Part shown: positions 12,795-24,889 of the stretch, one piece after another | Position numbering within the stretch: the stretch's first letter is position 1 | Layout: every line of letters starts with the position of its first letter | Source: Macrotis lagotis | Taxonomy: Eukaryota; Chordata; Mammalia; Peramelemorphia; Peramelidae | Assembly: GCF_037893015.1 (NCBI RefSeq) | Contig: NC_133661.1 | Location: 181,824,508-181,888,507, forward strand | Direction: 5' to 3' | DNA length: 64,000 nt | Translations under genes and position numbers: made by a program | Notes under the pieces: generated by a model | The model's database searches: none | Told to the model about the DNA's origin: nothing | What the model saw: the letters and a program-made list of their open reading frames with translations, nothing else

Positions 12795-12945
12795 CCTTTT
12801 TGGTTTTTGCAGGGCAGTGGGGATCGGGGAGCTTGCACGTCACACAGCTGGGTGATTGTTGAGTTTATGAGGCTGGATATGGGCTCGGATGCTCACAGCT
12901 CCAGGGCTGGTGCTTCATCCATTGCACCACCTGGACATACCTACA
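12795..12945 (-). repeat. antisense SINE-like module C in the half-LINE
   Basis: Shows 'ttttgcagggcagtgggg', 'cacacagctgggtgattgtt', 'ccagggctggtgcttcatcc' and 'attgcaccacctgg'. Same order and direction as modules A and B. Confidence 0.6.
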
Positions 12946-13421
12946 ATTATTACTATTATTTTTTTAATTTTAATTTCTTTCCTCTCCCCTTTACTTTTTT
13001 CGCCCAAGCAATCTATCTATATTCATGGGGGAAGAGGGGTATTTTGTTTACTTGTAAACAAGAATATTTTATTAAGGTAAAAAAACATTCATACAAAATG
13101 AGAATAAAAAATAAATTAAAAAAAAAAAGAATTCACTATCCAGCAAAACTGAGTCTTCTCTTCCAGGGGAAAAGATGGCCATTTAACAATATAGGAGACA
13201 TCCAACTTTTCCTGATGAAAAGATTAGAGCTAAATAGAAAATTTGGACTTGAAACAGGAGACTCAAGAAATACATGAAAAGGTAAAAAGGGGAAAAGAAA
13301 AAAAACTGTTATCCAATAAGATGAAAGTAGCTATATCCCTACCTGGGAGAAAGGTTCTCATAACTCTTGAGAATTGTAATTCTATTAGAGATAATATACA
13401 TAGCCAGAAATAACAGACACT

Positions 13422-14493
13422 TGTTGGGAACCAGGGTCTCTAAGCTGTTTGACACAGTCGCGGCAAGAAGACTCAGGGAAGTCACACTGCCTGATGGAAC
13501 AACATTTCCTTCTTCAGTATATATAGGGATTCCATGTATACCCATATTTATAGGTCTATTATTGATTGCAAAACTTACTCATCCTAATAGTGGAATGACT
13601 ATAAAGGAAGGATTTCAAAGAAATTCCTTGAATAAAACAGATTGTGAACTCTGTCCAAATTTAACAGGACTGCCTCTCCCTGAGACATACAAAAGGCTTC
13701 AGCATTATGAAATCTTTGGAAGACACAGCACTGGGAGTTCCAGGGAGATGTCAGAATATATATAGGGAAACCAGATACAAGATGGGTCAGATAGAATTCC
13801 AGGGAAATTAACAGTTTTGCCCCCCTTATCATACACAGGAATATATTATAAAGATGGTGAGAGAATAGTTAGTATAGGTAACCAATATGTGAACTCTAAC
13901 AGCCTTAGTTTATTGGCAAAGAATAAAAAGTCATAGAAACCGTAGCGTCTACCAACAAGGGCTGAAAGGAAAATTAGTTATTGAAGGAGTTAACGGACAG
14001 GTGGACAAACATAGCTACCCTCACTATAGGTTGTCAAGGGAGCATATCAAAAACATTACATATGTGGTACAAAAACATAGAAGCATTCCATTAAACAAAT
14101 TATATCAAAGATTATTCTAAGGAAAATTCTGTTTAATCAATAACTTTACTATGCAGAAACAAACTAGGCAACAGGCAGGTTGAGGTCATCACGGTCTGAG
14201 CAGGGACAAGAAAATTAATTACATGATTGATAATCACACTTGTAACCACTACATGATCAAACTTGTAACCATATGAACTATGTGATTAATGATGAAAATT
14301 GTATACTTTTGTAACCAAGGAAATGATTTTAGTTTGCTTGTTTCATATGATTCTGAGACTATAAAAATAAATCTAAGCAGCTGACAGTCAGTCAACCTGC
14401 TCCTGCCTTTACCCACTTGTTGACTCAACTCATTTTGCTGACTCTATCCCTCCTGTCAAGTTCCAAGGACCCCATGGAGGCTGGACCCCCACA
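13422..14493 (+). mobile_element. solo LTR fossil, 1.07 kb, class II-like
   Basis: Begins TGTTGGGAAC and ends CCCCCACA. The 6-bp duplication GACACT flanks it (13,416-13,421 and 14,494-14,499). A TATA/poly-A-type stretch (ctataaaaataaa) lies near 14,360. TG...CA ends with a 6-bp duplication fit retroviral integration. Length and 6-bp TSD suggest a betaretrovirus-like class, which is inference. It interrupts the inter-ORF spacer of the old LINE-1. No internal gag-pol region is attached, so it looks like a recombined solo LTR. Confidence 0.65.
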
Positions 14494-14691
14494 GACACTC
14501 ATGACTTGTCTGTGACTCTGATAGAATGATTTAAAAATAATATCTTTTAGGGGGGGGCAGTAAATAGATGGGAGGATGGAGGTGATGATTGAATGGAGTA
14601 AATTACATCACATGAAAAGGGGCAAAGGTAGTACAACCTAATAGTCTCTATTGCAATAGAAGGGGAAAAGAGAGGAGGTAATAACTGTATG

Positions 14692-14695
<4 letters not shown>

Positions 14696-14741
<46 letters not shown>
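14696..14741 (+). repeat. (CA)n microsatellite
   Basis: About 23 CA units in the LINE-1 inter-ORF spacer. Confidence 0.95.
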
Positions 14742-14747
<6 letters not shown>

Positions 14748-14781
14748 AAGCTCAGTTAAGTTTAGAAATTTATCTTACCTT

Positions 14782-14935
14782 AGGGGCGGCTAGGTGGTGC
14801 AGTGGATAAAGCACTGGCCCTGGAGTCAAGAGTACCTAGGTTCAAATCTGGTCTTAGACACTTAATAATTACTTAGCTGTGTGGCCTTGGGCAAGCCACT
14901 TAACCCCATTTGCCTTGCAAAAGAAAGAAAGAAAG
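14782..14935 (+). mobile_element. WSINE1-like SINE
   Basis: Full-length copy with a GAAA-rich tail. The perfect 16-bp TSD AAATTTATCTTACCTT is at 14,766-14,781 and 14,936-14,951. Confidence 0.92.
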
Positions 14936-15457
14936 AAATTTATCTTACCTTTCAAGATTTAAGAGGGGAAATGGGGGGGGGAGGAAATGACAGAGGGAAG
15001 GGAAGGAAGAAGGGGCAAAGGGAAAGGGGAAAGAAAGTGGAAGGAGGTTGGATATAAGGGACAAATACACTGAAGGAAGTAGTATTCAGGAGCAAAATAC
15101 TGGGAAATAGGGATAAGGTGAAGGGGGGAATACAAACAAAGGGAAGATAGCATGGAGGGCAAAAGAGAGTTAGTAATTATAACTCTGAATGAATTATACT
15201 GTCCCATGAAACATAAGAATAGATTAAAAATCAGAATCCTACAATATGCTGCTTACAAGAAACGCATTTGAAGAAGACAGACACATACAGAGTGAAGTTA
15301 AAAGGTTGGAACAGAATATATTATGCTTTAGCTGAAGTGAAAAAGGCAGGGATAGCAATCCTTATTTCAGACAAACCACTTGCAAAAATAGATCTCATTA
15401 AAAGAGATAAGGAAGGAAACAATATCCTACTAAAAGGTATAAAGAATGAAGCAATTT

Positions 15458-15618
15458 TGGGGCGGCTAGGTGGCACAGTGGATAGAGCACCAGCCTTGGA
15501 GTCAGGAGCACCTGAGTTCAAATCCAGCTCCAGACACTTAAAAAAAATTACCTAGCTGTGTGGCCTTGGGCAAGCCACTTAACCCCATTGCCTTGCAAAA
15601 AAAAAAAAACTAAAAAGA
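15458..15618 (+). mobile_element. WSINE1-like SINE in LINE-1 ORF2
   Basis: Full-length. The perfect 17-bp TSD AAAGAATGAAGCAATTT lies at 15,441-15,457 and 15,619-15,635. It splits the endonuclease part of ORF2. Confidence 0.92.
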
Positions 15619-18465
15619 AAAGAATGAAGCAATTTCAATACTAAATATGTATGCACCAAGTGGTATAGCATCCAAATTCTTAGAGGAGAAACTGAATGAG
15701 TTACAGGAAGACATAGACAGCAAAACTCTACTGGTGGGAGACCTCAACCTCCCTCTCTCAGAATTAGATAAATCTAACCATAAAATAAACAAGAAGGGAG
15801 TTAAGAAAATCTAGACATGATAGACCTTTGGAGAAAACTGAATGGGGATAGAAAGGAATGTAACTTTTTTCCTGCAGTACATGACAGCTACACAAAAAAT
15901 TGGCCATGTATTAGGGCAAAAAACCTCATAACCAAATGCAGAAAGGCAGAAATAATGAATACTTCCTTTTCAGACCATAATGCAATAAAAATCTATGCAT
16001 TAATGAGACATGGAGAGATAGATCTAAAACTAATTGGAAACTAAATTGCCTCATTTTAAAAAATGAGTAGAACAAATGACAAATTATACATAGAATTAAT
16101 GATTTCATCCTAGACAATGGACAATAACAAGACAACATACCAAAACTTATATGATACAGCCAAAGCAGTTATTAGGGGATATATTATATCTCTAAATGCT
16201 TACATACATAAAATAGGAAAGCAGAAATCAACTAACAAAGCATGCAACTAAAACATTAGAGAAAGAGCAAATTAAAAACCCCCAATTAAATACCAAATTG
16301 GAAATTTAAAAATTAAAGGAGAAATTAATAAAATTGAAAGCAGGAAAACTATTGAACTAACAAATAAAACTAAAACTTGGTTTTATTTAAAAAACAATAA
16401 AATAGATAAACCATTGGTTAATTTGATTTAAAAACAGAAAGAAGAAAACCAAATTACTAGTATAAAAAATGAAAAAGGTGAACTCATGACCAATGAGGAA
16501 GAAATTAAAGTAATAATTCTGAACTATTTTGCTCTACTATATGCCAATAAATTTGATAATCTAAATGATGTGAATGTATATTAACAAAAATATAAGTTGC
16601 CCAGGTTAAATGAAGAGGAAATTAAATACCTAAATAACTCTATTTCAGAAAAAGAAATTCAACAAGCCATCAATGAATTCCCTAAGAAAAACTCTCTAGG
16701 GTCAGATGGATTCACAAGTGAATTCTACCAAACATTTAAGGAACAATTGGTTCCAATTCTATTTAAACTCTTTAGAAAAATAGGTGAAGACAGAACTCTG
16801 CCTAATTTCTTCTATAATACCAATATGGTGCTGATATCTAAACTAGGAAGAGTCAAAACAGAGAAAGAAAATTATAGACCAATTTCCCTAATGAATATGG
16901 ATGCAAAAATCTTAAAACCTTAGCAAAGTGATTACACCAAGTTATCACTAGGATAACACACTATGACCAAGCAAGCAGGATTTATTCCAGGAATGCAGGG
17001 TTGGTTCAATATTAGGAAAACTGTCAGTATAATTGACTATATCATTAACAAACCTAATAGAAATCATATGATTATCTCAATAGATGCTGAAAAAGCCTTT
17101 GACTAAATACAGCACTCATTCCTACTAAAAACACTAGAGGGAGTAGAAATAAATGGAATGTCCCTTAGAATGATAAGCAGTATCTATCTGAAACCATCAA
17201 CAAGTATTATATACAATGGGGATAGGCTACAGACATTTCCAGTAAGATCGGGGTGAAACAAGGTTGCCTGTTATCACCACTACTATTCAATATTGTATTA
17301 GAAATGTTAGCTTCAACAATAAGAGAAGAAAAAGAAATTGAAGGAATTAGAATTGGGAAGGAGGAAACAAAACTCTCACTCTTTGCAGATGACATGATGG
17401 TATACCTAGAGAACCCTAAAAAAATCATCTAAAAAACTACTGGAAACAATTAGCAACTTTAGCTAAGTCTCAGGATATAAAATAAGTTCACATAAATTCT
17501 CAACATTTCTATATATTATTAACAAGATCCAGAAACAAGAGCTAGAAAGAGAAATTCCATTTAAAATAAATTCAGACAACATAAAATACTTGGGAGTCTA
17601 CCTGCCAAGACAGACTCAGAAACTATGAAAACAACTATAAAACACTTTTCACACAAATAAAATGAGTTGTAAATAACTGGGCAAATATCAACTGCTCATG
17701 GATAGGCCAAGCTAACATAAAAAATGACAATTCTACCTAAGATAAACTACTTATTTAGTGTCATATCAGTCAAACTTCCAAAATATTACTTTAGTGAGCT
17801 AGAAAAAAATCACAACTAAATTCACATGGAGAAACAAAAAGTCATGATGAAAAATGCATAATGAAAAAATGCAAAAGAAGGCAACTTAGCCTTATCAGAT
17901 CTAAAATTATATTATAAAGCAACAGTCATCTAAACTGTCAGGTACTGGCTAAGAAATCGAGTGGTGGATCAGTGGAATAGACTAAGTGCAAAAGAGACAG
18001 CAGGAAATGGTTATAGTAATTTACTGTTGATAAACGCAAAGAGTCCAGCTTCTGGGATAAAAACTCACTCTTCAATAAAAACTGCTGGGAAAACTGAAAT
18101 ATAGTATGGTAGAAACTTGTATTAGGTCAACATCTCACATACTATACCAAGATAAGAAAAAATGTGTGCAAGATTTAGACATAAAAGACAACATTATAAG
18201 CAAACTAGGAGAACAAGAAACAGTTTACCTGTCAGATCTATGGAAAGGGAAGCAGTTTATGATGAAGGAAGAGATAGAGAACATCATAAAAAACAAACTG
18301 GATAATTCTGATTACATTAAATTAAAAAGCTTTTACACATACAAAACCAAAATTAAGATCTAACCAAAACCAAAGAAATGTAGTAAATTGGGAAACAATT
18401 TTTTACAACTAGAGCTTCTGACAAAGGATTCATTTCTAAAATATATAGAGAACTGAGTCAAATTT

Positions 18466-18626
18466 TTTTTTTGCAAGGCAAATGGGGTTAAGTGGCTTGC
18501 CCAAGGCCACACAGCTAGGTAATTATTAAGTGTCTGAGACCGGATTTGAACCTAGGTACTCATGACTTCAGGGCTGGTGCTTTATCCACTGTGCCACCTA
18601 GCCACCCATGTGCCACCTAGCCGCTC
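18466..18626 (-). mobile_element. WSINE1-like SINE, antisense, with repeated head
   Basis: TSD CTGAGTCAAATTT at 18,453-18,465 and 18,627-18,639. The last ~18 bases of the SINE head (gtgccacctagccnc) occur twice, at about 18,590-18,606 and 18,609-18,625. Confidence 0.9.
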
Positions 18627-19633
18627 CTGAGTCAAATTTATAAAAAAAAAGCCTTGAAAAATGATCAAAGGATATGCAAAGGCAATTTGCAGATGAGGAA
18701 ATCAAAGCTATCTATAGTCATATGAAAAATTGCTCTAAATCATTACTGATTAGAGAAATGTAAATTAAAGCATCTCTGAGGTATTATTTCACAACTCTCA
18801 GATTGGCCAATAGGACCAGAAAGAACAATGATCAATGTTGGAAGGGATGTGAGAAATCTGGGACACTAATATATTGTTGGTAGAGCTGTGAACTGATCTA
18901 ACCTTTCTGGAGAGGAATCTGGAATTTTGCCCAAAAGGCAATAAAAAATGTGCTTACACTTTGATCCAGTAATACAACTATTGGGTCTATACCCTGAAGA
19001 GATCATGAAAAATGGTGACAACATTGCTTGTACAACAATATTCATAGCAGCTCTGTTTGTGGGGAATGGCTAAACAAATTGTGATATATGGATGTGATGG
19101 AACACTATTGTTCTAAGAAACCAGGAGGGATGAGATTTCAGAGAAGCCTAGAAAGACTTGCATGAATTGATGCTGAGGTGTGATGAGCAGAATCAGAAGA
19201 ACATTGTACACCATAACAACAACATGGGGGTGATGATCAACCTTGATGGATTTGGTCATTCCATCAGTGCAATGATCAGGGACAATTTTAGGGTATCTGT
19301 GATGGAGAATACAATCTGTATCCAAAGAAAGAATTGTGGAGTTTCAACAAAGACCAAAGATTATTACCTTCAATTTTTTTTTAAATTGTCTCATGTACCA
19401 CATAATTTTGCTATCGCTAATATTTTATTTCTTCTTCAAGGATATTTTTTCTCTTACACATTCAATTTTGATCAATGCATATCATGGAAACAATGTAAAG
19501 ATTATCAAATTGTCTTTTGTGGGAGGGATGGGGAGGGAAGGGGGAAATTGCTACCTATCATGAATTATATACTATTGTATATAATTAGAAAACAAATAAA
19601 ATATTTATATAATATAAAAAGAGTTCTCAGCTT

Positions 19634-20749
19634 CTCCCTATTCATCACTGGTAGAGGAGGGATAGGACTAATCCTCAAGGGCTAGGATTTGGCCCTGTCT
19701 GACACTTAAATCATGCTAGTTGCTTTATGAGACCCAGTTGCCTCTAACAATCAATCGTTAAAAACAAAGAACAACAAAAACCAAAAAAAAATAAAATTAA
19801 TGTTAATCCCATTCCCTCTTTCCCCTCCCCTTCCCAGTGTGACCTCCCCCTTGGAGACTGTGTCACTCCTAACTTTGATGAGGAAAAGCAAGGACAGGAG
19901 GCTTATTCTCTGGGGAGAGCCCAATCCAAGCTGGTTAAAAAAGAATGTTTTGGGAGCTAGCAATGATCACATTACTTTATCAAACCCTGTAGAAATTTCC
20001 TGGTGAATTAGACTGAAAAAAGTAGGGTTTTTCCAAATAGAAAAAAAGGATGGATTTCAGATTAATACAATGCAGCATAATATCAATTTTCCTCAAATAC
20101 AAGGATTAGGACAGTCCTAAATCTCTCTCAGAGTTGAGAGGGTTCATTTGTCCCTCTACATGGCAAATCCTGGGATGCCAGTCAGTTCTCAAACCCCCAT
20201 TACACATGTAAAATATACATATTACCAACACAACTTCACAAACCCAAAGTTACAAAACTGCCATTCTGCTGATGACATCATAACCATCTGGGTTCCTCTA
20301 TTGCCTGGGTCCTTCTGCTATTTGCTCTCTGCTGAAAATGTCCACTAAATTAATCTCAACTGTCACCTGCTTGGTATCTCGGATGTCCTTCTTTACCATA
20401 GATATAAGTTTCAAGTAATTATGTTAGCTCTTTCCTAAGAGAAAGGAGTCTATCAACAACTTGTCTGAGTCATTATCATCCCCCCCTCCAACTTTTTTCT
20501 GAATGCCTGCTAGCCAGAAAAGACTTTAGGCAGCATCAAATCTTTCTTTTGAACATTATTTCCTCTTTGTGGGTTTGTTCACTCTGACTTAAAGTTACAA
20601 AATTCCTTTTATTGCCATCATTCTCCTTGCTGTTAGTTGTTAGTTTGTGAACTTACAAAAATTCCCAGAGACTCAATTCAGGGAAGGAATTATGTAGAGT
20701 GGGAAGACAATGTTCTTTGCAATTCTCATTGAAAATGCCATTCAAGATG
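19634..20749. other. intergenic, nothing recognised
   Basis: No gene or confidently classified repeat. Short reading frames here have no family features. Confidence 0.4.
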
Positions 20750-21240
20750 CTTTCAGAAAAACTTGACTTTCATGAACTGATGCAAAGTGAAATGTACTGT
20801 GTACAAAGTAACAGCAATATTATGAGATGAACAGTTGTGAATGATTTAGCTATTCTCAGCAATGCAATGATCCAAGACAACTCTGAAGAGCTTATGATGA
20901 AAATCCATTCCAAGATGAAGAACTGGTATCTGAATATAGATTGAAGCATGCTTTTTTATTTTATTTATTTTTCTTGAGGGTGTTTTTTTTTTTAGGGTAT
21001 TTTGGTCTGTTTTCTTTCACAGCATGACTAATATGGAAATAAGTTTTCTACGACTACACATATATACCTGTGTTGAATTTTTGGCCTTCTCAGTGAGGGG
21101 AGTGAGGAGCAAGGGAAGGGAAAAAATTTAGAACTCAAGTTTTAAAAAGGAATCTTAAAAATTCTTTATACATGTAATTGGGAAAAAATAAAATACTAAA
21201 TAAAATTTTAAAAATAAAATAATGATAATCAGTTGCCTTG
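20750..21240 (+). mobile_element. 5'-truncated LINE-1 3' end
   Basis: Shows 'tgatgcaaagtgaaatgtac', 'catgactaatatggaaataag', 'atgtaattgggaaaaaataaa' and an A-rich tail. It is paralogous to 28,900-29,485. Confidence 0.65.
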
Positions 21241-22220
21241 GAGTTCAATTGCTTCTAATAAAAGTTATTTTAAATTAAAAAACAAAGAAAATGCCATTCA
21301 AATCAATTTGTTGCAAGAATGAGTTAGGTAGAATTGTCAGAGCTGACCGTCTCATCCTTAGCTTCTTAGTTTTACATCCTTGCTCTTATTATCTATTCAT
21401 AACAACAACAAAATCACTCATCTCCCCTCCTCTAAATTCAGACAGATTTATAACAGAAGGTTGTCTATAGAGTGATATAATTTTTGGTCAGAGAAATTAA
21501 CAAAGACCATTATTAATATAATATTCAACATGTGGACATGTTGAATAGCAGTAGAAGGTGTTACAATGTTCTTGAAAGCATGGGACCTTAAAGTTCTGGA
21601 ATATAGTCTAGCACTGTCAGATTATTTTCTAGATTATTAATATTTCCTTTGGGCTTGAAATGATGATGAGGATAGAATTATTTTTTAAAATTCAATTTTA
21701 ATATTTTTTCAATTCCAAATTCTCTCCCTCACCTCTCCCCATTCATTGAGAAGACAAGAAATATAAAACCCATTACAAAAATGAAAAGAGAATTTCTGAT
21801 AGTTGTCATGCTCTTACTTTTATTCCCAGTTTGGGGAATATGCTCTCTCACAAAAGGAAGGAAAGAAAGAAGCAAAATACTTCAGTGCCCCAAATTTCAC
21901 ATGAAGTCCACAAGTATCACAAAGTACAATTTATCTAAAAATCAGTAATATTCTTCAAACTAAAAGTTCTAAAAATTATGGGTTCTGCTTCATGGAATTT
22001 CCTCCAATTAATTGTCATACTGTACAAAGCCTTTGTTAAACAAGATAAGGCCACCCCAAGGAAATCCTTTCAGGACAGTCAAAAGAGACTGACAAAGTAT
22101 CTAAAAAATATGTTTATAACATGGACAGACACTGCAATTAGACAATAAACTGGCTCAAAATTGAATAGGAAGAAGTCAGAAGAGATTAAATTTGGGAAAT
22201 TATACTATACTTTCAATGAT
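21241..22220. other. intergenic, mostly unrecognised
   Basis: A 110-bp piece at about 21,680-21,790 resembles an antisense LINE-1 3' end. The rest shows nothing identifiable. Confidence 0.35.
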
Positions 22221-22237
22221 CCCAAGGTATTAATTTC

Positions 22238-22392
22238 TTTTTTTTTTTTTAGATTTTTCAAGGCAGTGGGGGTTAAGTGGCTTGCCCAAGGCCACACGGC
22301 TAGGTAATTATTAAGTGTCTGAGGTCAGATTTGAACCCAGGTACTCCTGACTCCAAGGCTGGTGCTCTATCCACTGCGCCACCTAGCTGCCC
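22238..22392 (-). mobile_element. WSINE1-like SINE, antisense
   Basis: Full-length. The perfect 17-bp TSD CCCAAGGTATTAATTTC lies at 22,221-22,237 and 22,393-22,409. Confidence 0.92.
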
Positions 22393-22683
22393 CCCAAGGT
22401 ATTAATTTCCATTAAAAAATCGATCTTATGAAAACTACTATTACCCCAATGATGCTATTTGCCTGGATAAACAACATAACATCAGGAGAATCAATCAGAA
22501 ATACTCCAAAGGACAATAGGAAGACTCATGATAGGCATAGTTTACAGTAATAAGTTAGAAGTAAGAAGGATTTGGATGACTAGAAAACATGTTAAAGCAG
22601 TCAAGCTGCAAGAATGAGAAACATCAGATAGATAGTCCATTCCTGAAATATCAGGAGGAAAAAAAACTCAAAAAAAGATTTCC

Positions 22684-22838
22684 AGGGAATCTTGGTGGCA
22701 CAGTGGATAGAGCACCGGCCCTGGAGTCAGAAGAACCAGAATTCAAACCCAGCTTCAGATACTTAAATAATTATCTAGCCATGTGACCTTGGGCAAGTCA
22801 CTCAACCCCATTGCCTTGCAAAAATTTTTTTAAAAAGC
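22684..22838 (+). mobile_element. WSINE1-like SINE
   Basis: Slightly diverged head ('cttggtggcacagtggatag'), normal body and A/T-rich tail. Confidence 0.85.
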
Positions 22839-23809
22839 AAGAAAAAAGAAAAAGACCTCCAGCAAACTGAAGGATTTGTGGAAAAATATGAGCAGAACTC
22901 AAACAGGCATGACAAAGTATGGAGGAGGTTTTAACTGCACCAGTAAAAAGGATCCTCATACTGATGAAACAACAGAACAGGGATTTAAGAAGGGCATTGC
23001 CATCCCTTCAATGAATATGTTGCCCTCCTTTCTGCTTTGTCAACATGCACAATATGAGTAAAGAGGGGAAAAAAGAATGACATTAGATCATATATGAGCC
23101 TGAAAGAAGAAACAATGCCAATATTAATGTATCTGAAGGGAGTTTGCAAAGACAATTCAGGAAAACAAAGGGAGAGAGAGACTTTTTGCTGCCCACTAGT
23201 TCCACAAGACCCAGCAAAAAAGAATTCAATACCAGAAAGTGACCCTGAACTGAAGCAGAACCAACCTGATTCTCCACTCTTCTGGGACCCCCATAAGGGT
23301 TATTTTGAGTCACAGGAACCATGAGATAGACTAAGGAGAGAGAAAGTCCTATAGAATGGGGAAGGGGTTCTTTTGACTGGATAAAGACTCAGATAACTTA
23401 AGCCTTTTCTGTGTCTATCACTGTGGTAAATAAAACCTGTTCCATAAGTGATGCTCTTTAATTTAGCCTAAGTGCTTGCAGAGGAAATGAAGGCCCTTTT
23501 GTTGTAAGAAAAATGAGCCAGAAAATTAAATTCCTGGAGTTTCCAGGGGGCAAACAGCTAGAGAGATTTTTGTGAGAAGCTTCCCAAATTGTAATCAGGG
23601 CTTCAAATCAGGAGGAACATCCTGCCGCTAGGGTTAAAAATATTAAAATATAATTTTATATAATAGGGACTTATAAAAAAGCATAATATTTTTCATTCTC
23701 TTCATTTTAACTATTGAAAGAACATTTCATATTTTAGTTTCTGTGAACATAGTGTTTCTATATTTCATACTGCTAGACTAGCTCTCCCCTTACATACCAC
23801 GCACAACAC
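22839..23809. other. intergenic, nothing recognised
   Basis: Two short overlapping frames near 23,090-23,320 show no family features. Confidence 0.4.
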
Positions 23810-24170
23810 TGCCCTTTTTTATGATGCTCTATCTCCTTACCTTGGACATTTTCACTGACCGTGCCCCATTCTTGAAATGCTCTTATTCCTCATCTCTACC
23901 TTCTGGTTTCCCTGTAAGCCTTCAAGTCCTAGATAAAATCCCACTTTGAAGCCTTTCCTAATAACTCTTAATTCTAGGTCTTCCTCTGTTAACTATTTCC
24001 TATTTATCCTTTGTATAGCTTGTTTGTACATAAATGTTTGCATCCTGTCTCCTCTTTAGATTGAACTTCTTGAAAATGAAACTGTCTTTTGCCTTTTTTT
24101 TGTATTCCCAGAGTTTAACCCAATGCCTGAAAAATGATGATCATTAAATAATATTTAATCAACTTATTAA
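23810..24170 (+). mobile_element. LINE-2 (L2) 3' end
   Basis: The typical L2 3' text is present in order: 'gaaatgctcttattcctcat', 'cttcaagtcctagataaaat', 'atttatcctttgtatagctt', 'gtttgtacataaatgtttgc' and a terminal 'tcattaaataatatttaatc'. Old and diverged. Confidence 0.75.
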
Positions 24171-24889
24171 TTAGCTGCTGTTACTTCAAACTTTTCCCCT
24201 TGAAAACTTCAGAATTGTAAATTGATCCTCTCTTCCCCTGGATCTTCCTCCATACATGGGAGAATCAGTAACAAAAAGCCTGGATAATTTGCTTACTGGC
24301 TAGTCAACCCTTCCTTGTATCAATATATATGAAATATGTGAAGGATTTGTTAACTGTAGATTTACATCATTACCTGCTGTCCTTTGTCTCTTGGATCTTT
24401 TTCTTTCTAAAAAATGCTTCAAGCTCTTTATTATTGAAGGCCTATCTTTTATATTGCATGGTTAGGTTTAAATTTGCAGGATGGGTCCCTGGATATTGTC
24501 CTGTGTCCAGTGGCCTTTGGAATGTTATTCCATTCATTCCTCCTTTTTCTGGTGAGTGTAGAATGAGCTCACAGTATACAAATGTCCTTTTCTTTATATT
24601 TAAAGGTTTTTCTCCTGATGGTTTGAAGAGTTCGTTGTTTCTGAATCAAATTATAAAATGTGGCTACCATGTATCCTGAAGTTCACAGCCAATTCTCTCT
24701 CTTGTTAAAGGTGAATCTAGAACAGCTTCTTAAAAGAGTAGAATTCTATGAACTGGAGGGTGTATGTATTCCAGACATGGAAGACAGAAGATGAAATATG
24801 TGTGTGTGTGAAGAACAAAGGAAGATTCAGTTTTTCAGGATTTCACAGTGTGGGAAAGGCTAGGTATTGAAGGGCTTTAAAAAGTAATT
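24171..24889. other. intergenic, nothing recognised
   Basis: A 116-codon frame at 24,329-24,679 has no recognisable domain and no supporting context. Confidence 0.35.

Larger units (their letters stand above)
9932..13126 (+). mobile_element. HAL1-type half-LINE with TSD, ORF1 but no ORF2
   Basis: The perfect 16-bp duplication AAGAATTCACTATCCA flanks it (9,916-9,931 and 13,127-13,142). Excision restores the reading frame of the host LINE-1 ORF1 (P-R-I-H-Y-P-A-K). It starts 'agggggcggagccaagatgg', with a YY1-type CCAAGATGG at 9,943-9,951 as in LINE-1 promoters. It then has a GC-rich 5' UTR, an open ORF1 and an A/G-rich spacer like a LINE-1 inter-ORF region. Three antisense SINE-like modules (12,268-12,945), a private 3' end and poly-A complete it. 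No endonuclease or RT sequence is present. Half-LINEs with only ORF1 are an established mammalian class (HAL1). Placing this copy in that class is inference. Confidence 0.75.
8424..19633 (+). mobile_element. full-length old LINE-1, interrupted by nested insertions
   Basis: The 12-bp duplication agttctcagctt lies at 8,424-8,435 and again at 19,622-19,633. The element starts at about 8,436 with an 'aaagatggcagag' YY1-like start and ends in an AT-rich tail near 19,620. Its parts are a 5' UTR (8,436-9,060), ORF1 (about 9,060-9,931, continued at 13,143-13,277), an inter-ORF spacer, and ORF2 (about 15,200-19,000) with endonuclease and RT. The RT 'FADD' active-site motif is at 17,382-17,393. Taking out the nested half-LINE, solo LTR and three SINEs leaves about 6.4 kb, a normal LINE-1 length. 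Many stops and frameshifts in ORF1 and ORF2 show that it is dead. Confidence 0.85.

Noticed and set aside
24329-24679. 116-codon frame as a possible gene
   Set aside because: No recognisable domain or homologue, AT-rich intergenic setting, no splice or promoter context.
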